From positions 1 to 26,164 of the forward strand of contig CAZDOD010000011.1 in NCBI GenBank assembly GCA_964506935.1: 26,164 nt of DNA, given 5' to 3'. The notes under the pieces are model-generated. The model was not told where the DNA came from, did no database searches, and saw only the letters and a program-made list of their open reading frames with translations. Origin of the DNA: CAZDOD01 sp964506935 (GTDB lineage: Bacteria > Desulfobacterota > Zymogenia > Zymogenales > Zymogenaceae). A program made the translations under genes and the position numbers. Positions 9,237-15,494 of this stretch are shown here, one piece after another (the stretch's first letter is position 1; the number at the start of each line of letters is the position of its first letter).

Positions 9237-9845
9237 TTATTTTGATCCCTCAAAAAAGGAGACAGGATCAAGACCTCCGCGAAGTATGATGTTATGGTAT
9301 CTTAACGATACTATATGTATCACCTTCTCCCTGATGTTTTTAGGCAAAGGATTTAAATGATCTATATGGGCCATCAGTTTCGGAAGGTCCAGATAAAAGT
9401 CCTCCAGGTTTTCCTCAATCTTTTCTCTGACCTCGGCATTTGTTGATGACGTACCCTCCGAGGAGATCGATTTTGATAAAGCCATGTATTCTTCCCATTC
9501 ACTATTGAGGATTGTTTCGATTGGATCGGCGCCTTCTCCTTCTTCTTCGTAATCGTAATAGTAGTCGTAGGTGTCAATCGGGACGAAAAAGTTACTTCTT
9601 CCCTCAAGTAGGAGCCTTTTCTCCTTTTTGGTTATCCCATCATCGTCCGAGATTTCTTTTGGGTACTCATCGCCGACCTCGTCCAGTGCCTTTATAACGT
9701 CGGAAAAGACCCCCTCGGGTTCGGGTGAGATGCCTTTCGGCTCAACTTTTTTTTCGCAGGAAGAAATAAAAATTACAAAGAATATCAGGATAAAAGTAGT
9801 AAAAATCTTTAGAGAATCTCCGAAAAAGTTTGGCATGCCACCCAT
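9237..9845 (-). CDS. Acidic hypothetical lipoprotein
   Basis: A 202-residue protein that I do not recognise. Start ATG 9845 shares one base with the stop of the upstream ATPase gene (TAATG); a second ATG three codons in is also possible. A hydrophobic stretch ends in F-I-S-S-C, a lipobox, so it is probably a lipoprotein. The mature part is strongly acidic, with a Tyr/Asp/Glu-rich patch near the middle (Y-D-Y-Y-Y-D-Y-E-E-E) that suggests a disordered or cation-binding linker, and a helical C-terminal region. It sits 32 bases before the DUF2138 gene and so probably belongs to the same operon. Confidence 0.75.
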   Translation of the reverse strand: MGGMPNFFGDSLKIFTTFILIFFVIFISSCEKKVEPKGISPEPEGVFSDVIKALDEVGDEYPKEISDDDGITKKEKRLLLEGRSNFFVPIDTYDYYYDYEEEGEGADPIETILNSEWEEYMALSKSISSEGTSSTNAEVREKIEENLEDFYLDLPKLMAHIDHLNPLPKNIREKVIHIVSLRYHNIILRGGLDPVSFFEGSK

Positions 9846-10735
9846 TATCCCTTTTTGGCCTGATCTAGGGTTGTGGTCGGGTTTTTTCTTAGACACTGTA
9901 ATATCTCGCTTAAGGCATCCTGTGCCTTGTATGTATTTGTATTGATTTTCCATCCCTTCTCCTTTAAACGTATTAAAAGTTCCGTGACGTCCGGTAAAAG
10001 GTGTCGTATACCTTTTAGATATTTTTCATCGGAAAAAAGTTCCGATGACAGGACGTCAAAAAAAGTTTTACCTTCTTTTAATATTACGACCCTGTTTGAA
10101 ACACCGACGACCTCTTCGAGATCGTGGGAGATGATGATAACGGTTTTCCCGCCCTCGTTTAGCGCCTTGATATTTTTCAATATCTCGGCCTTCGATTCTG
10201 CGTCGAGTCCCTGTGTGGGCTCGTCGAATATCAGGATTTTCGGGTCAACGGCAAGGATAGAGGCGATCGCCACCTTTCTCTGCTCGCCGCCGGAGAGAGT
10301 GAAGGGGGAGCGGTGGCCCAAGGATTCGATATCAAGGTTTACGAGCCTTGCGGTCATTTTCACCTTCTCTTCTATCTCCTCGTTTGTGAGTTCTTTATCC
10401 CTGTTTCTTAACCCGAAAGATATCTCACCATATACCGATTCTTCAAAGAGCTGGTGTTCGGGATACTGGAATACCATTCCTACAATATCCCTTAACCTCC
10501 CCACCTTTTTGGTATCCGAATTCAGGACAAAATCGCCTATGCGGACAGTCCCCTTTGTGGGTAACAGGAGGCCGTTCAGGTGAAGGACTAGGGTTGTTTT
10601 TCCCGACCCGGTTTCACCCACGAGGGCGATAAACTCCCCCTCATTGATTTCTAGGTTCACTCCCGAAAGGGCTTCTTTTTCAAGAGGTGTATCAGGATTA
10701 AAGACATGATATAGGTCTTTTATTTCAATGAACAT
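9845..10735 (-). CDS. ECF-type transporter ATPase (EcfA-like)
   Basis: A complete 296-residue ABC ATPase with every motif intact: Walker A G-E-T-G-S-G-K-T-T (40-48), Q-loop Gln90 followed by Y-P-E-H-Q-L-F, the wording typical of energy-coupling-factor (cobalt/vitamin) ATPases, signature L-S-G-G-E-Q (147-152), Walker B I-L-I-F-D-E (167-172) and the switch His204. ECF ATPases power uptake of vitamins, nickel or cobalt together with a transmembrane EcfT and a substrate-binding S protein. Neither partner, nor the usual second ATPase, is in this window, so it is a lone subunit here. It starts 6 nt after the small beta-barrel gene and overlaps the next lipoprotein gene by one base, so it is firmly in the minus-strand run. 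The substrate cannot be told. Confidence 0.85.
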   Translation of the reverse strand: MFIEIKDLYHVFNPDTPLEKEALSGVNLEINEGEFIALVGETGSGKTTLVLHLNGLLLPTKGTVRIGDFVLNSDTKKVGRLRDIVGMVFQYPEHQLFEESVYGEISFGLRNRDKELTNEEIEEKVKMTARLVNLDIESLGHRSPFTLSGGEQRKVAIASILAVDPKILIFDEPTQGLDAESKAEILKNIKALNEGGKTVIIISHDLEEVVGVSNRVVILKEGKTFFDVLSSELFSDEKYLKGIRHLLPDVTELLIRLKEKGWKINTNTYKAQDALSEILQCLRKNPTTTLDQAKKG

Positions 10736-10741
10736 ATGGTA

Positions 10742-11002
10742 CTAAGAAGAGACCTTGTAAACTTGATCTCCCGGCCTCACCCTTTCACCAACTTTGATTC
10801 CGACCAAGGCTCCCGGCCCCGCCTCGGTTACGGGGTTATTTTCGACTTCCATCGACTCGACCACCTCGGAAAAATCTGTGGTGGCCCCCATGTAGTGTAG
10901 CTCGTCTCCTACCTTGAGCTTGCCTTCCGTAACCTTGATGGCCGCAACACTGGGCTTGGCGAAAAATTTGATAATATCACCAACTTTTACCTCTTCCGAC
11001 AT
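10742..11002 (-). CDS. Small EF-Tu domain-II-like beta-barrel protein
   Basis: An 86-residue protein with a strong ribosome site (AAGGAGG, 6 nt before ATG). The pattern G-K-L-K-V-G-D-E-L, then V-x-S-M-x-V-x-x-x-P-V-x-x-A-G-P-G-A-L-V-G-I-K-V, then R-x-G-D-x-V-Y, is that of the second domain of translational GTPases (EF-Tu, SelB, IF2), here alone without a GTPase domain. Similar stand-alone proteins are annotated in deltaproteobacteria as translation-elongation-factor-like, and the fold also occurs at the C-terminus of U32 peptidases. It lies between selA and the ECF ATPase. A link with selenocysteine decoding is tempting because SelB has the same domain, but nothing in the sequence proves it. 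Confidence 0.7.
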   Translation of the reverse strand: MSEEVKVGDIIKFFAKPSVAAIKVTEGKLKVGDELHYMGATTDFSEVVESMEVENNPVTEAGPGALVGIKVGERVRPGDQVYKVSS

Positions 11003-11087
11003 TGAAATCCTCCTTTTTCATGTAATATGTCAGAAAACGATATATATGCCAAATCAATTCTTTCCATCAAAAATCTCCCCTCTCCCC

Positions 11088-12512
11088 TCAATCGTCGGCT
11101 TGAAACGCACCAAGGATCCCGCTGACCAAGGCGGGAATCTGTTCGTCGCCTATCGTTCTCGGGTCGATGATTATCCTCTCCTGCGCAATACGGGCGATGA
11201 TGGGGGGGGTCTTCGATCTCAGGCGTCCCTCGAGCGTCTTCGGGCTGATATCCAATGGGATGATTGACACCACCTTGGTCGGGATGTCGGCCGCGGGGAA
11301 CGATCCACCCCCGGCCTGTGAGAAATCATCGGTTGTGATCACATCGAATCCGGGGTGCGGTACCTGGTTGATTCTTTTCGTTATCCTGATAGCCCTCTTT
11401 TTCGTCTCCTCATAAGGCATTGTAATCATCGAAAGCGTCGGTATCCTCTTTGCGGCGAGCTCCATGTCCCTGTAGGTCAAAAGGGTCGCCTCGCAGGCGG
11501 CCAGTGTGAGCTTATCGATCCTCAACACCCTGATGAGGGGATTTTTGCTAAGCTTTTCGACGATGTCTTTTTTGCCGACGATAAATCCCGCCTGCCCTCC
11601 ACCCAGAAGTTTATCACCTGAAAAGGTGACAATATCCACCCCCGCCTTTATTGTATCACCGACGGTGGGCTCTTTTGGGAGCCCGTAACGCGCTAGATCG
11701 ATGAGGCATCCACTTCCGAGATCCTCCATCATATGGATCTTGTGCTTTTTTGCGAGCTCGGAAAGCTTGTGGGCGGGGACGTCCTCGGTAAACCCAACGA
11801 TGCGGTAATTTGATGTATGGACCTTTAGGATCATCGCGGTCTCACTACAGATGGCGTTCTCGTAGTCTGACAGCCTCGTCCTGTTTGTAGTCCCGACCTC
11901 GACCAATTTCGCCCCGCTCCTCTCCATAACGTCGGGGATGCGAAACCACCCCCCTATCTCGACCAGCTCCCCGCGGGAGACTATGGCCTCCCTTTTCTGT
12001 GCCAGTGTGTTTAGGGCCAAAAAGACAGCGGCCGCGTTGTTGTTGACGATTATGGCGCCCTCGGAGCCGGTGATCTCCGATATAAGACCGGCTACATGGT
12101 CGTAGCGCAATCCCCTCTCGCCTTTTTTTAGGTCGAATTCGAGATTGGAATATCCGGATGCGACCTTTACAATATTCTCCAATGCCTCACGACTCAAGGG
12201 CGCCCTTCCGAGATTAGTGTGTAGGACGACCCCCGTTGCGTTTATTACGGGGACGAGAGAGGGCGAGTGAAGATTTATCAGCCAGTCTTCTATCAGTGAT
12301 ACGAGGGAGGGTTCCGATACCTTTATATCTTTCTCTCCCGAAATCATCCTGTTTCGTGTCACCGAGAGGGCGTCGCGAATGGCCTGTGTAACTACCGTCT
12401 TCGAGTATCTCGTGGTCAGGTCCTCGACCTTAGGATTCTTGAGGAGCCTGTCAACTTTCGGGAGGGAGGAAAGGGCGGTCTTCCCCCCGACGTTTTCATC
12501 ACTTTTTGACAT
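11088..12512 (-). CDS. selA: L-seryl-tRNA(Sec) selenium transferase
   Basis: A full-length 474-residue SelA, a PLP enzyme that converts seryl-tRNA(Sec) to selenocysteyl-tRNA(Sec) using selenophosphate. Seen: the N-terminal domain that binds tRNA(Sec) (about 15-80), the N-A-T-G-V-V-L-H-T-N-L-G-R motif (91-103), E-D-L-G-S-G (263-268), and the PLP-lysine motif S-G-D-K-L-L-G-G (Lys301). Start ATG 12512 is preceded only by a weak GGTGA ribosome site. A good sigma-70-like promoter lies just upstream. Its presence shows that the organism makes selenocysteine, and it heads the same-strand run that contains the Sec-coding macroglobulin. selB, selC and selD are not in this window. Confidence 0.96.
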   Translation of the reverse strand: MSKSDENVGGKTALSSLPKVDRLLKNPKVEDLTTRYSKTVVTQAIRDALSVTRNRMISGEKDIKVSEPSLVSLIEDWLINLHSPSLVPVINATGVVLHTNLGRAPLSREALENIVKVASGYSNLEFDLKKGERGLRYDHVAGLISEITGSEGAIIVNNNAAAVFLALNTLAQKREAIVSRGELVEIGGWFRIPDVMERSGAKLVEVGTTNRTRLSDYENAICSETAMILKVHTSNYRIVGFTEDVPAHKLSELAKKHKIHMMEDLGSGCLIDLARYGLPKEPTVGDTIKAGVDIVTFSGDKLLGGGQAGFIVGKKDIVEKLSKNPLIRVLRIDKLTLAACEATLLTYRDMELAAKRIPTLSMITMPYEETKKRAIRITKRINQVPHPGFDVITTDDFSQAGGGSFPAADIPTKVVSIIPLDISPKTLEGRLRSKTPPIIARIAQERIIIDPRTIGDEQIPALVSGILGAFQADD

Positions 12513-12541
12513 GAGTCACCAAAAAAAACAACGACCCATTC

Positions 12542-12570
12542 CCTATAACACATTTTTTATTGTTTCTCAA
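12542..12570 (-). promoter_or_regulatory. Probable sigma-70 promoter of the selA-led run
   Basis: On the minus strand TTGAGA (12570-12565) is followed after 17 nt by TATAGG (12547-12542), which is preceded by TGT as in extended -10 promoters. Transcription would start near 12535, about 23 nt before the selA ATG. It is the best promoter candidate for the long minus-strand run. Confidence 0.6.
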
Positions 12571-12650
12571 GGAAAATAAGGGGGTATTGAACTCAACGAA
12601 AGAACTGTTTTGTACTATGGGGCAACAAAAATTTATGTTATATGTAAATT

Positions 12651-13145
12651 ATGGAGAGGGTGTTTTTAGGATTGGGCTCAAACCTCGGCGATAGGGTCGA
12701 AACCATCCGAAAGGCAAAGGAGATGGTATCGTCGATACCGGGGGTGTCCGTTGCTGTATCTTCCTCCCTCTATGTGACGGAGCCGGTTGGGATATCGGAT
12801 CAGCCGATGTTTATCAACGCCGTTTTGGAGATAGAGACCGATCTCTCACCGGAGGAGCTTTTTTTTGAGTTAAAAGATATCGAGGCAAAATTGGGAAGGA
12901 CCGAAACCATCCGATTGGGGCCGAGGGTCATCGACATAGATATCCTGCTCTTCGGCGACAGGATAGTCGAAGAAGAAGACCTTACGATCCCCCACCCCGA
13001 GATGGCCAAAAGGGGATTTGTCCTTGTGCCTTTGTGTGAGATAGCACCGGAAATAAAACATCCAAGGCTCAAGAAAAAGATAAAAGAGCTTGTCGATCGG
13101 CTGGGAGATATTAGCGGAGTCGAGAAAATTGAAGAAGCTCAATAA
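12651..13145 (+). CDS. folK: 6-hydroxymethyl-7,8-dihydropterin pyrophosphokinase
   Basis: A 164-residue HPPK, the folate-pathway enzyme that transfers pyrophosphate from ATP to 6-hydroxymethyl-dihydropterin. The family signatures are all present: G-L-G-S-N-L-G-D at the N-terminus, S-x-x-Y-x-T-E-P-V-G, the metal and ATP-binding R-L-G-P-R-V-I-D-I-D-I-L-L-F-G-D, and I-P-H-P-E-M-A-K-R-G-F-V-L-V-P-L. It is divergent from selA. The ATG has no clear ribosome site; a possible promoter TTGTAC (12610)-N18-TATGTT (12634) would give an almost leaderless message, which is only a suggestion. Confidence 0.95.
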   Translation: MERVFLGLGSNLGDRVETIRKAKEMVSSIPGVSVAVSSSLYVTEPVGISDQPMFINAVLEIETDLSPEELFFELKDIEAKLGRTETIRLGPRVIDIDILLFGDRIVEEEDLTIPHPEMAKRGFVLVPLCEIAPEIKHPRLKKKIKELVDRLGDISGVEKIEEAQ

Positions 13146-13203
13146 AGTGTCTACAATTTCCCTCTTTTTTAATCTTCTATAAAATCCCAAAAAAGATATG
13201 TCA

Positions 13204-14124
13204 TCATTTGAGGATGCGATGGAGCCTCTTCGTCCTGTCTTCGTTTCCGAAGATCAGACGGCAGGTGCCGCATGGCGAGCGGAGCAGGAGTTCTTCTTCC
13301 TTGTCTTTAGGAGTATCGCCCAAGAGCTCCCAGAGTCCCCTTGGGCCGATGGTATAGAGGGCCACAAGATAGGGGTCATTTCCGTATTTATCGAAGAGGG
13401 ATCTCAATCCCCCATCTTTTATATTGCCGAGATATAGGGGGTGTCTTCCTTCGATATTCGCCGCCTCCCCGCAGCAGGCGAAGAGGTCCCCCCGGCTGAA
13501 GAGAAACGGGGTTCTGAGAGAGAGACACGGCCCGCCCTTGTTTTCGTCGGGGAAATCCTCGGCGGGAATCCCCTCCCTTGCACTCCCTATGTACATCAGG
13601 GGGGAAAATTGGATGACATCGAGATTTTTAAGACCCGCATCCCTGAGGTCTTTCTCTATATCCTCCTTTTTATCGCTTGTCCTCATAGTAGCCCTGATTA
13701 TGTAGGGGATATCGAGCTTTTCCGCGGCCCTTGTCGCATTGACCACCCTTTCGGTAGGGACAAATTCCTGATGAAAAAAATCCGCCGAAAGCCCCATCCC
13801 GATGGTGTCGGTAAAGTCACTCAAGACCTCTTTCGCCCTATCTGTGCTCGTCGCCCAGAATGCGTTGGTAACAAAGGTGTAGGGGATTGAGAACCTCCTC
13901 AGCTCCTGCACTGCTTCATGGAGGAGGTCTTTGACCATAAAAACCTCGCCGCCTGAAAATCCAACGGCCTCAACATTCGGTGTCCCGGCTATTTCTACTA
14001 TGAATCTCTTGATCTCACCTGGATCGAAATCTCGATCCGCCACGGGGGTGGACGATGTGCCGCAGTGTCGGCATCTTGAAGGGCACTTTCTGGTGAGGAA
14101 GAGTGATATTGTGAGGTGTTCCAC
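13204..14124 (-). CDS. Radical SAM protein with SPASM-like C-terminal cysteines
   Basis: A 306-residue cytosolic enzyme. The radical SAM cluster motif C-P-S-R-C-R-H-C (Cys14, Cys18, Cys21) is at the N-terminus and is followed by the SAM-binding S-G-G-E (57-60). The C-terminal third holds Cys200, Cys217-Cys218, Cys285 and Cys288, arranged like a SPASM or twitch extension that binds an auxiliary iron-sulfur cluster. Such enzymes often modify peptides, proteins or cofactors by radical chemistry. Start GTG 14124 lies 5 nt after the stop of the beta/gamma-crystallin-like gene, so the two are co-transcribed and that protein may be a substrate or partner. The true substrate is unknown. It ends convergently with folK with a 58-nt gap that shows no clear terminator. 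Confidence 0.82.
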   Translation of the reverse strand: MEHLTISLFLTRKCPSRCRHCGTSSTPVADRDFDPGEIKRFIVEIAGTPNVEAVGFSGGEVFMVKDLLHEAVQELRRFSIPYTFVTNAFWATSTDRAKEVLSDFTDTIGMGLSADFFHQEFVPTERVVNATRAAEKLDIPYIIRATMRTSDKKEDIEKDLRDAGLKNLDVIQFSPLMYIGSAREGIPAEDFPDENKGGPCLSLRTPFLFSRGDLFACCGEAANIEGRHPLYLGNIKDGGLRSLFDKYGNDPYLVALYTIGPRGLWELLGDTPKDKEEELLLRSPCGTCRLIFGNEDRTKRLHRILK

Positions 14125-14129
14125 GGGAC

Positions 14130-14591
14130 TTAAAAATCCTTATCTTTTTTATCTCTGAGTTGAGGGGGTAGATAATCATTGAAGAGCGAGAATTTGTGCT
14201 CGACGAAGCGGAGCGACTTTATCTTTGAAAAGACCTCGTTGTCCTCCATCCAGTTGAGCCCCTCCTTGAACATACAGTCCTGATAAAAACCCGGGCCCAA
14301 CGGCGGGAGGATGACGTCCCGGCCGTTCTCATCCGGAACCCTTATTCCACGGTACTTGCATCCCTTTTCGGTGAAGAACCGCACCTGCCAATAGGCGGGC
14401 GATGTCCCGTCCTCGCTCCTCATATAATCGGGGCCGGCGTAGATCGTCATCGACCTCGGAATAAAGTCCCCCATTTCCGATTCGAGGTCGTCAACACGAT
14501 CGGTAAATACTATCGTGTCTCCCTTCCACATAGATTGATCCCAAAAGACGACAATCAAGGGAGTTACAGTAAGTTTTCTCGGAGGCTTCAT
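14130..14591 (-). CDS. Small beta/gamma-crystallin-like protein
   Basis: A 153-residue protein with no signal peptide. By eye it resembles a two-repeat beta/gamma-crystallin: F-W-D-Q-S-M-W-K-G matches the first strand pattern (aromatic pair, aromatic, G), later I-P-R-S-M-T-I-Y-A-G matches the closing strand, and a second copy ends F-S-K-I-K-S-L-R-F-V followed by F-S-L-F-N-D. These folds often bind calcium or act as structural or inhibitor proteins. It has only two cysteines. It is the first gene of a pair with the radical SAM gene, expressed from a strong-looking promoter with an inverted repeat at the start site. The fold is a resemblance seen by reading, not a tested match. Confidence 0.5.
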   Translation of the reverse strand: MKPPRKLTVTPLIVVFWDQSMWKGDTIVFTDRVDDLESEMGDFIPRSMTIYAGPDYMRSEDGTSPAYWQVRFFTEKGCKYRGIRVPDENGRDVILPPLGPGFYQDCMFKEGLNWMEDNEVFSKIKSLRFVEHKFSLFNDYLPPQLRDKKDKDF

Positions 14592-14620
14592 TTCTGGCCC
14601 ACTTTAATAGTGTATCTAAA

Positions 14621-14650
14621 ATCGGCTCGGCTGATGTCACCGAGCCCGAT
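14621..14650. repeat. GC-rich inverted repeat at the predicted transcription start
   Basis: ATCGGCTCGG (14621-14630) and CCGAGCCCGAT (14640-14650) form a 10-bp stem with one bulged base and a 9-nt loop. A T6 run follows on the plus strand, so it looks like a terminator in that direction, but no plus-strand gene feeds into it. On the minus strand it would be the very 5' end of the crystallin-like message. It could be an operator, a 5' stabilising hairpin or an attenuator. Confidence 0.6.
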
Positions 14651-14654
14651 TTTT

Positions 14655-14683
14655 TATATATCATTTAATCCCGATAAAGTCAA
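14655..14683 (-). promoter_or_regulatory. Sigma-70 promoter of the crystallin-like/radical SAM pair
   Basis: TTGACT (14683-14678), 17 nt, then TATATA (14660-14655), with TGA directly before the -10 as in extended -10 promoters. Transcription would begin near 14648, inside the right arm of the inverted repeat, leaving a leader of about 57 nt. Confidence 0.7.
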
Positions 14684-14765
14684 TAAATCGGACGAGAGAG
14701 AAAAAAGCCTTCGCCTTAAAAATCAGACTTGACCCGAAAATGAAGTGGTGGTAAATTATGTGACT

Positions 14766-15326
14766 ATGAAGAACTGGCTGAAACAGATACGCGATGGGAT
14801 CGGGAGGGAAAAGGAAGATAAGAGGGAGAACATCGCCTCCCTATACGAGATCATCGAGGATTTTCTGAAGGCCTTGGACCATGAACAGGTTAAGGGGATT
14901 AGGGAGGAGTTCCTTGAGCGATACGAGGTTCACAGGGATATCATAGATGATGTAATCAAGCCCAGACCCAAGAAAAAAGAGGTGGCCGAGCCTTTGGGTG
15001 AAAAGGCCGTTTTGGAACTGGATAGTGAAAAAATAAATGTAATAAAAGAGATATCCGAAATAAGATTCAGGGCTATCGAAGAGAAGATCGATGCACAATC
15101 AAAGGCGTTCGAAGAGAAGCTTAGGATTAAGATCGATGGCATCGAGAAAGAAATCTCTGAGACATCCGCCCACCACCTCGACCTGATAAAGTTGCTCCAG
15201 CAAGGTGTCCATGAGCAGAACCGGCGGATATTTTTTTTCTTCAACAGGGTCTGGCTCTTGATATTGGGCATTGTCGTTTCGATCCTCATAGGTGGGGCGG
15301 CCCTGATTGTTGTCCTCCTGAAATAG
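14766..15326 (+). CDS. Coiled-coil protein with C-terminal membrane anchor
   Basis: Not recognised as a named family. From ATG 14766 it has 186 residues; GTG 14745, 14748 or 14760 are alternative starts and no ribosome site decides. The body is highly charged and helical, with heptad-like spacing over about 70-140 (repeated E-K-I and E-E-K patterns) that indicates a coiled coil. Residues from about 155 form one transmembrane helix (W-L-L-I-L-G-I-V-V-S-I-L-I-G-G), ending in a few hydrophobic residues and Lys. It is therefore a tail-anchored membrane protein with its coil in the cytoplasm. It precedes the phosphate transporter gene by 168 nt, and a separate promoter lies between them, so a shared function is not implied. 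Confidence 0.7.
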   Translation: MKNWLKQIRDGIGREKEDKRENIASLYEIIEDFLKALDHEQVKGIREEFLERYEVHRDIIDDVIKPRPKKKEVAEPLGEKAVLELDSEKINVIKEISEIRFRAIEEKIDAQSKAFEEKLRIKIDGIEKEISETSAHHLDLIKLLQQGVHEQNRRIFFFFNRVWLLILGIVVSILIGGAALIVVLLK

Positions 15327-15377
15327 CGCATTTGGGAATTAAATGATGGTTTTTTGGGTGTCTTTTTGGATTCATGC

Positions 15378-15406
15378 TTGAAATTTAGGTATTTTTTTTG
15401 TATAAG
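15378..15406 (+). promoter_or_regulatory. Sigma-70 promoter of the Na/Pi cotransporter gene
   Basis: TTGAAA (15378-15383), a 17-nt spacer containing a T8 run, and TATAAG (15401-15406). Predicted start near 15413, giving a leader of about 80 nt before ATG 15495. Confidence 0.65.
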
Positions 15407-15494
15407 GCACCTGACATTTTCGTTTTTAAGCTTCGAGATCAGATGCCGGCACCGCGAAATACGAGAATCTAAATTACATTGATGAGCTTCATTT

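Noticed and set aside
9237..9953. 238-residue version of the acidic lipoprotein starting at 9953
   Set aside because: The extra N-terminus is the ATPase gene read out of frame; starting at ATG 9845 gives a lipobox signal.
13146..13203. A/T-rich inverted repeat between folK and the radical SAM gene as terminator
   Set aside because: TCTTTTTT and AAAAAAGA can pair, but the stem is nearly all A-T and has no following T-run; in such AT-rich spacer this is likely chance.
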